Notes: a model not told the origin generated them from the letters alone. A DNA stretch of 56,605 nucleotides from Lachnospiraceae bacterium (GCA_009774145.1 VSND01000025.1:1-56605), one strand, 5' to 3'; shown: positions 33,640-42,697, counted from the first letter of the stretch. Numbers and translations: made by a program.

Positions 33640-34375
33640 CCTTGTCGCCTCCTTCCTTTGTCAGCCGTGGCAGGATCATGTCCCTCACGTAAACCGGGTT
33701 GATTTCCGCAGCAATAAAATCCCGTCCATGTTTGATGCATGAAACGATCTCACTGCCTGATCCTGCAAATGGTATCACTACTAAATCTCCCGGATCGCTG
33801 CTGGCAAGCAGGATCCGCTCTGCCAGTTTTTCCGGTTTCTGTGTGGGATGCCCGGTTGATTCTTTGTAGTTTGGCATGACCCTGGAAAATTCCCAAACAT
33901 TCCCGCAGCTTTTCCCTTTGGGATTTTTTCTCTTGTCCTTCTCCCACCCACTATGGTAAGGAATCCGTATTCTGTCATGGTTGATCTCATGCAGAGGGTT
34001 ACTGTAGAACCACATAAATTCCGTTTCATGCCGGTAACATGCTTTTCCCGGCCGTCCTGTTGCAAAATTCCAGACGATCAGGTTGCGCTTCGTCCAGCCA
34101 AACCGGTCTAACACATGGACGGATAGCTTATCTATCATCTGGCAGCTCCCCCAGCAGTAAAAGGCTCCAGTGGGTTTTAATATCCGGTAACACTCCGACA
34201 CCCACTGAAAACACCATTCCAGATACTGCGGAATGGAATCATAGACAAAATCAAAAGGCCCTTTCATGTGGTAGTAAGGGGGATCTGCGATCACCAGGTC
34301 TGCGCTCATGGAAGGAAGCGATTGCAATATTTCCACGCAGTCCGCTTCATAGACCTGGTTCCGTTTTATCTCCAT
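33614..34375 (-). CDS. Site-specific DNA methyltransferase (beta-class, DPPY)
   Basis: A 253-residue DNA N6-adenine or N4-cytosine methyltransferase. Motif IV VIADPPYYHMKG is at residues 28-38, before the SAM motif I (VVIPFAGSGSEIVSC, about 212), the order of beta-class enzymes; the TRD-like region lies in between, with GHPTQKPEKLAERIL before motif I. No restriction partner is nearby, so it is a solitary enzyme, probably protecting ICE DNA from restriction in new hosts or marking it. AAAGGTGAT precedes ATG. Confidence 0.88.
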   Translation of the reverse strand: MEIKRNQVYEADCVEILQSLPSMSADLVIADPPYYHMKGPFDFVYDSIPQYLEWCFQWVSECYRILKPTGAFYCWGSCQMIDKLSVHVLDRFGWTKRNLIVWNFATGRPGKACYRHETEFMWFYSNPLHEINHDRIRIPYHSGWEKDKRKNPKGKSCGNVWEFSRVMPNYKESTGHPTQKPEKLAERILLASSDPGDLVVIPFAGSGSEIVSCIKHGRDFIAAEINPVYVRDMILPRLTKEGGDKDTDTTPVP

Positions 34376-34469
34376 ATATCACCTTTCCTTTCTTAAACAG
34401 CCATGAATTGCAGGTCATCAATCTTTTCTGTAACTTTATCAGTTATAATTGTCACTCAATGCCCGCATT

Positions 34470-37400
34470 TTAAGGCAGCCGACCCCCGCTGTAGAACTTT
34501 GATAACCAGTAGCTTGTGTCAAGACTGGCGTAAGAAATTGGCGAACCGCAGTGGATCATGCGCCCGCCGCCTACATAGATCCCAACATGGGTGACAGGGG
34601 TAGCCGCCGAATAGGTTCCGGTAAAAAAGACCAGATCCCCCGGCTGCATGTCCGCCCTGGAAACCGGGGTGCAGAGATTGTAAAGCCCCTGCGCCGTCTG
34701 CCTGCCCACGTTCCCTACGCCGGAATGGTTGATGACCCACGACACATAGCCGGAGCAGTCAAAGGAAGTAGCCGGCGAGGAACCGCCCCAGACATAGGGG
34801 AATCCCAGGTATTTTTCCGCTTCCGCCAGCATGGCTTCAAAACTGCCGTCGCCCATGGCCGCTCCCGGATTTGCCGCAAAATCAGGCATACCGGTCGCTC
34901 CGCCGCCCGGAAGGTAGCCGTATCCGCCGTTATCCACATAATAATAGGGGTTTAAATACTGGCCGTTATGGGTGACTTCCAGATGTAAATGTGCCCCGGT
35001 GCTGTTCCCGGTGTTCCCCACAGCGGCAATGACGTCACCCCGTTTTACTTCCTGTCCCGCCCTGACTGAGAGGGTGGAGCAGTGGGCGTACCGTGACTGG
35101 TAGCCGTCCTCCCCTTCGATCACAACACACAGGCCGTAGTCCCCGGCATTTTCCGCCGATACCACACGTCCGTCCTGCACGGCTTTGATCGGCGTCCCTG
35201 CCGCGACGCCGATATCAACGCCCCGGTGGAGGTCTTTTGCCCCGGTCGTGGGGTGTACCCGGTAGCCGTATGGGCTGGTAACATAAGGGATCCACGCAAA
35301 ATCAAAAGGATTCCCATAGCACTGGCGGTTGCCGCAGGTCTGCATATATACGCCGTAACGGTCTGTCTGGTCGCCTGGCGCAAGGCTGGACGCGATGATC
35401 TCCGAGAGCGGGCGCACGGTCAGCGTGGTCTGGAGGACATACCAGTCATATTCCTGTTCCTCGTCATTCTCGTCAATGTAGGTGCGGATCTCCACGATCT
35501 CTGTCCGGGTGAGCTGGTACTGCTGTCCGAACAGCCGGTCAAGCTCCGCCTCCACCTGTGCATAGGTAAAGTCCCCGTAAGCCGCCGTGAGGTATCCCAT
35601 CAGTTCATAGGGGTTGTGGCCGATCTCGCCGATATTGTAGCGGTATTCATCATAGTTTGGATAATCCGTCTCCGTACTGTTGATGTTCCTTTGCAGGTCG
35701 GTCTCCAGTTCGGTATAGTACAGTTCGCTTTTCTCAATTTCCGGATCCTCCGCCACATAACAGGTGGATATCACTGCCGATTGTACGCCGGTGAGCATGG
35801 CGGAGCAGGAAGAAAACAGGGAGCCGCACATGGCAAAAATAAGGACGCCCACAGCGACGATCCCAAGGACTGCTTTGTGGGCGATGATTTTCTGCGCGAT
35901 GGCGCGGATCACCTGCCCGGCAGCGGTCAGGACGTTGGTGGTGTGCTTTGCCCCCTTTGCCGTTTCCCTTGCCGCGGCGGCATATTTCCGTTTCAGTTTC
36001 TGCTTCTGGATCCATTTGGATAATGCTTTTTTCTTCTGTAATTCCGGGTTATCCAGAAGGAGTTTTTGGTAAGCCGCGTTTACGTTGGCTTTTGCCAGAC
36101 GTTTTTCCGCGCGGCGCACTTCCCGGTAAGGCTTATCGTGCAGCCCGCGCTTGTTCCAGCGCAGAAACCGCCCTCCGGCGCGTTCTGCCGTAAACTCCGC
36201 CTTGTGCGCCGCCTCCACGCCCACGTTGTCCCGCTCCGTTTCCCGGATCTTCTGGTGCAGCTTTAAGGAAGCAGTGGTCACAGCAGTCCACCGCAGGGCC
36301 GTCACCGCTCGTTTCGGCAGCGGCGGCTTTTCGTATTCCGGGATCACTTCGGTTTCAAACTGTAACCGGCGCTTCACCTTCCCGGATTCACTGTCATACT
36401 GCTTCTGCAAATGGGCACGGCGACGGGTCGGCAGTTTGGATTGTGCCTTTTCCAGTTTTTTTCCTGCTGATTCGGCTTTGTGCTGCGCCGATTCATATTT
36501 TTTCTGCTGTCTGGACAGTCCCGGAGGTTTCCCCTGATCCGGCGCGTCGTTTTTTCCGGCGGCAGTTTTCCGTTCCTCCGGCGGCAGTTCGCTCCGGTCA
36601 TATTGCAGGCGGGACGGGCTTTCCGGCCTTTTTTCTTCAGCCAAAAACTTTGCCGCCAGCCTCTGTTTTTCTTTTGTACGGTTTCCGGGCGGTTCCATCG
36701 TCCTGTTATCCTCATGTTCAAACCGGAGCCGTCCGGTTTCCTGGGACGCAGGAGCCTTTCCCTGTTCCTTTTCTATGGCTTTCTGCCCTGGCTTTGCCGC
36801 TTCGGCAGCAAACCTCCGCGCCTGTTTCTTTTTTGCCGCCGTCCGGCCTTTGGGATTTGCCTGCTCCTTTCTGGTCTCTGTCCGGCTCTGGGGTTTTGCC
36901 TCCTTTCCATCCCCATGGATAAATCGGAGCCGTCCGGTTTCGCTTATTTCCGCGTCAGATTCCGGCAGGCTGTCATCGGATATTTTTTCAGTCCCGGCGG
37001 AAAACTTTACCGCCATTTTCTTTTTTACTGCCGCCCGGTCTTTTCCTGCTTCCCCATTTGTTTCCTTCGGCTCGAATTGCAGCCGCCCGGTTTCATGGAG
37101 CGGCGGGGAGTGAGGGGGCATCCCGTCCCCCGGCGCGCCATCCGGTTCGGTATCTCTGCCCGGAATGGGTGTATCCGCTTCAAAATGCCGTCTTACCGCC
37201 GCCCGCGCTTTCCTTCCTGCCTGCGGTTCTGTCACGGGATCCGGGGTCCAGCCGGCTCCTGGCGGTGTATCCGGCAAATCCATGGGTTTTTCCTGCCCTG
37301 AATGGGAAGAATGATGTTTTTTTGACGGTTCCGGCGGCACGTTCGTATCTCCAAGCGTATGGTTATCCCCGGCGGTATCTCCTTCAGCCGAAAAAGACTG

Positions 37401-37757
37401 CTCCTGGAAGATCGGAACATCTGCGGCTTCCCGCATGGAAGCAGGGGCATTTGTCGGCCCCCATATTTCCGGCGCGGCGGCCTCCGAGAAACGGTCGTTT
37501 ATATCCTGCGGCACCGGCGGGTTTTCCGGCGGCTGGTACGCCGGGTTATGTCCCTGTTTCTGTTCCGCTGTCTGTATGCGTCCCTGGGATCGGTGCCCGG
37601 CTGAGGTGTCTGCCTGCCGTTCCTGCCGGAAAGAAATTTCTTCAAGGCGGGTGCTGATCCGCTGCTGTGTCCCCTGGGTCAGGTTTTTCTCCGTCAGCCC
37701 GTCGCGGGTCATTTTCTGTACTTTTTTATCCCGCACCTTAAATTCCTGCCCTCTCAT
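34470..37757 (-). CDS. CD1108-family bifunctional cell-wall hydrolase (M23 peptidase + NlpC/P60)
   Basis: A 1095-residue VirB1-like protein that locally opens peptidoglycan for the mating channel. Residues 1-480 are charged low complexity with degenerate repeats of an ETGRLRFEHED type. A basic region and one membrane helix (AVLGIVAVGVLIFAMCGSLF, about 640) follow. The outside part has an M23 LytM domain (HRGVDIG and AHLHLEV zinc ligands, about 860-950) and an NlpC/P60 domain (Cys in TSFDCSGYVSWV, His in VTHVGIYVGGG, about 985-1090). The ATG overlaps the stop of the coiled-coil gene (ATGA). It ends the VirB-type operon; a 92-bp gap to the methylase gene shows no clear terminator. Confidence 0.92.
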   Translation of the reverse strand: MRGQEFKVRDKKVQKMTRDGLTEKNLTQGTQQRISTRLEEISFRQERQADTSAGHRSQGRIQTAEQKQGHNPAYQPPENPPVPQDINDRFSEAAAPEIWGPTNAPASMREAADVPIFQEQSFSAEGDTAGDNHTLGDTNVPPEPSKKHHSSHSGQEKPMDLPDTPPGAGWTPDPVTEPQAGRKARAAVRRHFEADTPIPGRDTEPDGAPGDGMPPHSPPLHETGRLQFEPKETNGEAGKDRAAVKKKMAVKFSAGTEKISDDSLPESDAEISETGRLRFIHGDGKEAKPQSRTETRKEQANPKGRTAAKKKQARRFAAEAAKPGQKAIEKEQGKAPASQETGRLRFEHEDNRTMEPPGNRTKEKQRLAAKFLAEEKRPESPSRLQYDRSELPPEERKTAAGKNDAPDQGKPPGLSRQQKKYESAQHKAESAGKKLEKAQSKLPTRRRAHLQKQYDSESGKVKRRLQFETEVIPEYEKPPLPKRAVTALRWTAVTTASLKLHQKIRETERDNVGVEAAHKAEFTAERAGGRFLRWNKRGLHDKPYREVRRAEKRLAKANVNAAYQKLLLDNPELQKKKALSKWIQKQKLKRKYAAAARETAKGAKHTTNVLTAAGQVIRAIAQKIIAHKAVLGIVAVGVLIFAMCGSLFSSCSAMLTGVQSAVISTCYVAEDPEIEKSELYYTELETDLQRNINSTETDYPNYDEYRYNIGEIGHNPYELMGYLTAAYGDFTYAQVEAELDRLFGQQYQLTRTEIVEIRTYIDENDEEQEYDWYVLQTTLTVRPLSEIIASSLAPGDQTDRYGVYMQTCGNRQCYGNPFDFAWIPYVTSPYGYRVHPTTGAKDLHRGVDIGVAAGTPIKAVQDGRVVSAENAGDYGLCVVIEGEDGYQSRYAHCSTLSVRAGQEVKRGDVIAAVGNTGNSTGAHLHLEVTHNGQYLNPYYYVDNGGYGYLPGGGATGMPDFAANPGAAMGDGSFEAMLAEAEKYLGFPYVWGGSSPATSFDCSGYVSWVINHSGVGNVGRQTAQGLYNLCTPVSRADMQPGDLVFFTGTYSAATPVTHVGIYVGGGRMIHCGSPISYASLDTSYWLSKFYSGGRLP

Positions 37758-38662
37758 AATGCCGCCTCCTGTGCTTTCCGTCCTTTATCCGGTGCAGGGG
37801 CGGTATGGGCGGCGGCACGGTTTTTCTTCTCCTTTAAGTCTTTCAGCACGGAAGGCTTTTCTTTTGGTTCCTCCGCCTTATCTGGCTGCTGTTCCTGTCC
37901 GTCCAGGGCGGCGGTCTCTTTCCGAGCTTCCTTCCCGTCCCTGCCAGCGGAAGCGGCATCCATTTCCGGCTGTGTTTTCTCCGCCGCCTGTTCCAGACGT
38001 TCCACGCTGCCAATGGCGGCGAGAGCCAGATTGTTCAGTTTATTTAAGATGTTCCGTTCCGCACGGAGGGGTGCAAGGACAGCCGCCTGGAAGCGGCCCT
38101 CCGTGCCTCCGTCCACAGTCACCATTTCTTTTCCGGCAGCGGCGCGGCCTGCGTTCTTTAAATGCCCGCCCACGCTCCGCAGTTCCTTTCCCACAGCTTC
38201 CACCTTCTCAATAGACTGCCTGATTTCGGTAATGGAACCGGATAAATTTTTTTGCATGGCTTCCAGCGTCTTTTTTGCCCCGATCGCGGAAACGGCTTTA
38301 TCCAGGGCTTTTACGCCGGCCTGTTTTATGCCGGCAGCCGCCTCTTTAGCACACGTTATGATCTGTTCCTTTAATCCCATGATCCCCTCCTGCATGGCAT
38401 GGATCCGGTTATCTACCGCGTCTATGGTACGGGAGACAAAGCCTTTTTCCGGGCTTTCCTGCATTTTGGCCAGCTGTTCCCTGGCCTGCGCCAGTTCCTG
38501 GGACGCCGCCCTTAGCTGCTCCGCCATGCTCTCCATCTGCCAGAGCAGGATGGAATAGTCATGGCCTGCATCCGGCCTGTTGTTTTCCACCAGCATCCGG
38601 TAAAACTGCCGGACGGCTTCGTTTTCCATAAGCTGCCCGCCCTGCGCGTTGTTCTCGTTCAT
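37754..38662 (-). CDS. Coiled-coil ICE protein with C-terminal KPSVLKDLKEKK motif
   Basis: A 302-residue protein of the transfer operon, predicted mainly helical (ESMAEQLRAASQELAQAREQ and LSGSITEIRQSIEKVEAVGK), without membrane helix. The C-terminal 80 residues are a Lys/Glu/Ala-rich tail carrying KPSVLKDLKEKKNRAA, the motif shared with six other ICE proteins. It lies between VirB4 and the wall hydrolase and is coupled to the hydrolase by ATGA, so a structural or chaperone role in the channel is likely. AAAGGAGGG precedes the ATG. Confidence 0.75.
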   Translation of the reverse strand: MNENNAQGGQLMENEAVRQFYRMLVENNRPDAGHDYSILLWQMESMAEQLRAASQELAQAREQLAKMQESPEKGFVSRTIDAVDNRIHAMQEGIMGLKEQIITCAKEAAAGIKQAGVKALDKAVSAIGAKKTLEAMQKNLSGSITEIRQSIEKVEAVGKELRSVGGHLKNAGRAAAGKEMVTVDGGTEGRFQAAVLAPLRAERNILNKLNNLALAAIGSVERLEQAAEKTQPEMDAASAGRDGKEARKETAALDGQEQQPDKAEEPKEKPSVLKDLKEKKNRAAAHTAPAPDKGRKAQEAAL

Positions 38663-38692
38663 TGTTCCGCCCTCCTTTCCGCCGCTGTTTTA

Positions 38693-41158
38693 TCAGGCTT
38701 CCGCCAGATCTTCGGGCCTTGTTGTTAGTAATTGATACAAACGGGTCTGTTTCGGAAAATGGTCGATAAAAGGTATGATCACATTCCCGTAAAATAAAAG
38801 CCCCTCACCGGCGTTGGAATTGGTCACATAGGAAAGCTGGTGGGGGGAGATGTTCAGCTGCTTCGCCAGGATCTGTCGGTCGCCCGCAGCCTGGTTGAGC
38901 ATATAGATGAAATCGCTGTTCTCAAAGATATTTTCGATCTCCCTGGAAGAAAGGAGATCCTTCACATTCTGCGTGATGCCGGTCGGGATCCCTCCCCACT
39001 TCCGGAAACGCTTCCAGATCTCCACCGAATAGGCGGCGGTCTGTTCCTCCTTCAGTAAAAGGTGGAATTCGTCAACATAGAGCCGGGTGGACTTATGGGC
39101 TTCCCGGTTTACCGTGACGCGCCCCCAGACCTGATCCTGCACTACCAGCATACCCAGCTTTTTCAGCTGCTTCCCCAGCTCCTTGATGTCATAGCAGACG
39201 ATCCGGGACTGGATATCCACGTTCGTCCGGTGGTTGAACACATTTAAGGAGCCGGTCACATAGATGGCCATGCAGTCCACCACATGCCGCGCCCGTTCGC
39301 CGCCGTATTTTTCGATCTCTTCATATAAATCCTGTAAGATTGGCATTTTCTCCGGCACAGGGTCGTTAAAAAAGCGGTGATAGACCCGGCGCAGGCACTG
39401 GTCGATGATACTCTTTTCGTCCGGCTCCACCTTCCCCATCATCAGTTCCATGAGCGACAGGATAAAGTCGCTCTTTAAAATCAGCGGGTCGTCGTCCTCG
39501 CTGTAATTTAAGTTGATGTCCATGGGGTTGATGTACTGGCTGGAAGTCGGGGATACCTTGATGACCTGCCCGCCCAGCGCCGTCACCAGCGGCGAATATT
39601 CCGCTTCCGGGTCGATAATGGCGATATCATCCGCCGTGATCAGGAAAGCGTTGGTGATCTCCCTTTTGGCGGAGAAGGATTTCCCCGCGCCGGGTGTCCC
39701 CAGGATCAGGCCGTTTGGGTTCTTTAACTTTTTCCGGTCGCACATGATCAGGTTGTTGGAAAGGGCGTTGACGCCGTAATACAGCGATTCCCCGGACTGG
39801 AAAAGCTCCTGGGTGGTGAACGGCACGAAGATCGCCGTGCTGCTGGTGGTAAGCCCCCGCTGGATCTGCACCTGGTTCACGCCCAGCGGCAGGGAGGATA
39901 AAAAGCCCTGTTCCTGCTGGTAGCTCAGCCTCCGCAGGGCGCAGTTGTATTTCTGTGCGATCCCCGCCGCTTGGAACACGTTGTTCTCCAGTTTCTGCCG
40001 TTTCGCCGCCGTGTTCATCACAAGCACCGTGACAAGAAACATCCGCTCGTTGCGGCTCTGCAAGTCCTCAAGCAGCGTCTTTGCCTCGTTCCCGTAGGTG
40101 GCAAGATCGGTCGGAATGATGTCCATGTCGTACCCTGCCCGCACCGCTTTTTTCTGCTCCTCGATGCGCATTTTGTCCAGATCGGTCAGCTTGCGCTTCA
40201 CTGTCTTTATGGCTGCGCTCTGGTCGATGGACTGGATATGTAGCGTGACCACCATGCTGTTCTCTAGGTCGAGAAAATCCGCCAGCATACGGTCGGTCAG
40301 TTCCGGCGCTAAGATCTGCAAAAACGAAACCGCGCCGTAGGTCTGCCCCACCTTGAAATACTGCCCGTTCTGAAAGGTGAAACTGTCCGGCGCGATAAAA
40401 TCCTTGCTGGACAGCCCGGTCTTCCAGATGGCGTCCCAGGCAAAGAGGAATTTCCTCTCTCCGGCAGGGTGGAACATCTGGTGCAGGATGGCGAGCCGTT
40501 CGTACCCGTCCAGCGCCCTTGCTTTCACTCCCAGCACCTTGAAATTCGCCAGGATATCCGCCTCAATCCGTTCCAGCCGGGTCTTTGCTGCTTTGATGTC
40601 GTCCGCCTCAATGCCAAAGGTGATGTACTTCGTCTTTGTCAGGCCGTTGTTGCCCCTGGCGAGCTGGCTTTGCAGCATCCCGGCGTATTCCCGGCGGATC
40701 CCGTTGAACATGTCGTCCTGCTCCGGGATCTCAATGGACTTCTTAAATTTCTCCATGTCCGCCTTCTGGTTCAGGAAAGAAAGCTGGAAGCGGATGGATG
40801 CGTCAAAATAGTTGAGGAAGTCGCACCAGTTCTCAAAAATGATGTTCTTGTCCTCGTTCTGCGCCAGCTGGTAGTTGATGTCTAAAAACTCGATCTGCTT
40901 CGTATAGTAGTTCCCGCCTGCCGCGCAGATGCCGTCCTGGCGCATCTCCCGGTAAGGGATCGTCTCCTGCGCCGATTTCGGGATCCGCCCGTCGCGCTTC
41001 GCCTTTTTTACGGAAGCGACAAGCCGCCTTTTTTCCTTTTCGGACAGCTTCCCTCCGGGTGAAAGGCGCAGGGACTTTAACTCCGCCTTATCTTTTTTGT
41101 ATTGGTTTTTTGCGGCCTGCAGGGCCTTTTCCTGCTTTGCCTGCTGTTTTGTTTTCAA
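38693..41158 (-). CDS. virB4: VirB4-type conjugation ATPase
   Basis: An 821-residue ATPase powering the type IV secretion channel. The N-terminal helical part is followed by the CagE/TrbE/VirB domain and a RecA-like core with Walker A ILGTPGAGKSFSAKREI (about residue 485), Walker B-type YVDEFHLLL (about 693) and GIPTGITQNVKDLLSSREIE. The proposed start is TTG at 41158 with AAGGAGG 9 nt upstream, inside the 3' end of the PrgI gene (71-bp overlap); the frame is open further up but those codons are the other frame of prgI. This overlap couples the two membrane-channel parts. Confidence 0.9.
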   Translation of the reverse strand: MKTKQQAKQEKALQAAKNQYKKDKAELKSLRLSPGGKLSEKEKRRLVASVKKAKRDGRIPKSAQETIPYREMRQDGICAAGGNYYTKQIEFLDINYQLAQNEDKNIIFENWCDFLNYFDASIRFQLSFLNQKADMEKFKKSIEIPEQDDMFNGIRREYAGMLQSQLARGNNGLTKTKYITFGIEADDIKAAKTRLERIEADILANFKVLGVKARALDGYERLAILHQMFHPAGERKFLFAWDAIWKTGLSSKDFIAPDSFTFQNGQYFKVGQTYGAVSFLQILAPELTDRMLADFLDLENSMVVTLHIQSIDQSAAIKTVKRKLTDLDKMRIEEQKKAVRAGYDMDIIPTDLATYGNEAKTLLEDLQSRNERMFLVTVLVMNTAAKRQKLENNVFQAAGIAQKYNCALRRLSYQQEQGFLSSLPLGVNQVQIQRGLTTSSTAIFVPFTTQELFQSGESLYYGVNALSNNLIMCDRKKLKNPNGLILGTPGAGKSFSAKREITNAFLITADDIAIIDPEAEYSPLVTALGGQVIKVSPTSSQYINPMDINLNYSEDDDPLILKSDFILSLMELMMGKVEPDEKSIIDQCLRRVYHRFFNDPVPEKMPILQDLYEEIEKYGGERARHVVDCMAIYVTGSLNVFNHRTNVDIQSRIVCYDIKELGKQLKKLGMLVVQDQVWGRVTVNREAHKSTRLYVDEFHLLLKEEQTAAYSVEIWKRFRKWGGIPTGITQNVKDLLSSREIENIFENSDFIYMLNQAAGDRQILAKQLNISPHQLSYVTNSNAGEGLLFYGNVIIPFIDHFPKQTRLYQLLTTRPEDLAEA

Positions 41159-41510
41159 TCTTTTCTGCCTCCTTGTCAAATTCCGCCTGCCGCATGAGGG
41201 CGGCATAGCCATTGTCGGTACGGTAAGGCCGGGCCGGTGGCCGCAGGAACGATACATTAAGGAAGTTTCCCAGCACTTTTTCCAGCGGCTGCCCGTCCTT
41301 TTCATAAATGCCGAACGCAAAAAAGGGCAGCATGAGGCCGATCATCAAAAGCGCCGCCGGCTCATTCCCGATGCTGCCGCGGCTGAAAAGGTAGGCCGGT
41401 ATCCCGATAAGCCCGCCCAGGCCGAAGCATACCAGCTGCCGCTTTGTCAGGTTCAGCGCCACCTTGGTCTTTACTTTCGTCAGATCCTTTGGCACGGGTA
41501 CAAATGCCAT
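41088..41510 (-). CDS. PrgI-family membrane protein (VirB3-like)
   Basis: A 140-residue channel component. It begins with VPVPKDLTKVKTKVALNLTK, the PrgI-family opening, followed by two adjacent membrane helices (LVCFGLGGLIGIPAYLF and ALLMIGLMLPFFAFGIY) and a cytoplasmic part ending basic. Equivalent to VirB3/TrbD-type subunits that pair with VirB4, and its gene overlaps virB4. The ATG directly follows the DUF3849 stop codon, with GGAGGTGAGG as ribosome site. Confidence 0.88.
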   Translation of the reverse strand: MAFVPVPKDLTKVKTKVALNLTKRQLVCFGLGGLIGIPAYLFSRGSIGNEPAALLMIGLMLPFFAFGIYEKDGQPLEKVLGNFLNVSFLRPPARPYRTDNGYAALMRQAEFDKEAEKIENKTAGKAGKGPAGRKKPIQKR

Positions 41511-42026
41511 TTACCTCACCTCCCGGTCTCTGTTTTTTGCCTGTTTTTTTTCCCCGGCTGCGGGCGGCGCGGATAACTGCGCGCGGATCGACGGTTTGGG
41601 CTTTTCTTCCTCCGGCAGCGCTTTTTCCCTGCCGCGCTCCTGGCGTACAAGGCTGATGAAACCGTCCAGCACAGCCGGATGGCTCTCCACAACGTAATCC
41701 AGACGCGGCTCAAAGACAGGATTGCCGCTTTCCGGGATCGGAAACGTCTCAGCCCACGCTTTGTTGTCCCTGGAAAAACGCCCGTCAAGCTGCTTCGTCT
41801 GGACAGTGTTTGCCAGAACCCAGTCCACCCGGTCAATGCCGTATTCCTCGATCACCGGTCTGATACAGCCGCCTTTCAGGTGGAGGCCGTCAAAATTTTC
41901 CCGGATTGCCGCCTCCACCGCATGTTTGCACGCAATGTTCAGTTTATGGGAAGCCCGGAACAGGGCAGTTTCCTCCCTGGCCCGTGCTTCCGCTGCGGAA
42001 AGTTTATAGATTTCCGGATATTCCAT
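41511..42026 (-). CDS. DUF3849 protein with C-terminal KPSIRAQL motif
   Basis: A 171-residue protein of the DUF3849 family known from conjugative elements: IYKLSAAEARAREETALFRA followed by SHKLNIACKHAVEAAIRENF and FDGLHLKGGCIRPVIEEYG. The C-terminal tail holds KPKPSIRAQLSAPPAA, one of the seven copies of the shared ICE tail motif. Two ATGs are available; the second (42026) is preferred because AGGAGG lies 8 nt upstream, versus only 2 nt for the first. Role unknown; located between SpoVG-domain protein and PrgI in the channel operon. Confidence 0.8.
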   Translation of the reverse strand: MEYPEIYKLSAAEARAREETALFRASHKLNIACKHAVEAAIRENFDGLHLKGGCIRPVIEEYGIDRVDWVLANTVQTKQLDGRFSRDNKAWAETFPIPESGNPVFEPRLDYVVESHPAVLDGFISLVRQERGREKALPEEEKPKPSIRAQLSAPPAAGEKKQAKNRDREVR

Positions 42027-42068
42027 GTTCATTTCCTCCTTTTTCCGCCCGGTATCCGGACGGATCCT

Positions 42069-42686
42069 TTAACGCGCCCCTTTGTCCGCTGATCTCTGTG
42101 CTTCCGGGGCCGGACGCGCGGCGGCTTCTTTTGCTGCGCTTTGCAGCGCCCCGCGCAGGGAAGGTTTTTCCACCGCTTTCTGGTATTCCCCCAGGACAGC
42201 GGTATTGATCGCCTGGCGCATTTCCGCCGTGGTGGGGCAGCATATGTCATGGTATTTGCCGTCCTTCCCTTTGCTGCTCGGCATGGCGACAAATTTTCCT
42301 TTTTCGCTGTCCATAACGCGGATCCCGTTCACGGCAAAACAGCCTCCGACCGTCGCGCTGGCAAATGCGAGCAGGTTCCCTCCCTTTTCCTGAAGGGGAT
42401 ATACCTTGACGCTGACGTCCAGCGTATTCTTCTGGTTTTCCATAGCAGCCTCCTTTCTTTGTGTTTCCAGGGGCAGGAGGTTCCCGTTTTCATAACGGTA
42501 GCCTGCCTCCCGGACTGCGTTTTGTGTTTCCGCTGACACACGCCCATTTACCAGAAGATCCGTATCAATGGCAAACAGGAGCATATCTTTTTCGTTAAAT
42601 TCCTCCGGCAGCTTCCCGTTCCATGTCCGGCGCATCTGCCCGGTTTCATCCATACGGTAACGCGCCGGCATCCGTCTTTCCCCCAT
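42069..42686 (-). CDS. SpoVG-domain protein with N-terminal extension and internal start
   Basis: A 205-residue protein. Residues 82-170 are a SpoVG domain (SVKVYPLQEKGGNLLAFASA, GIRVMDSEKGKFVAMPSSKG, INTAVLGEYQ), an RNA/DNA-binding regulator fold. The tail has VEKPSLRGALQSAAKEAAAR, the shared ICE motif. Residues 1-81 are an extra domain (MPARYRMDETGQMRRTWNGK) of unknown kind. The first ATG has AAAGGGGG upstream, and an internal ATG at 42443, exactly before the SpoVG domain, has its own strong AAAGGAGG 7 nt upstream. So a long and a short SpoVG form (124 residues) are both likely to be made. Confidence 0.8.
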   Translation of the reverse strand: MGERRMPARYRMDETGQMRRTWNGKLPEEFNEKDMLLFAIDTDLLVNGRVSAETQNAVREAGYRYENGNLLPLETQRKEAAMENQKNTLDVSVKVYPLQEKGGNLLAFASATVGGCFAVNGIRVMDSEKGKFVAMPSSKGKDGKYHDICCPTTAEMRQAINTAVLGEYQKAVEKPSLRGALQSAAKEAAARPAPEAQRSADKGAR

Positions 42687-42697
42687 AAGCGCCCCCT

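Noticed and set aside
38693..41320. VirB4 start 54 codons upstream of the proposed TTG
   Set aside because: The extra codons are the antiparallel-phase reading of prgI, lack VirB4 character, and have no ribosome site; TTG at 41158 has AAGGAGG.
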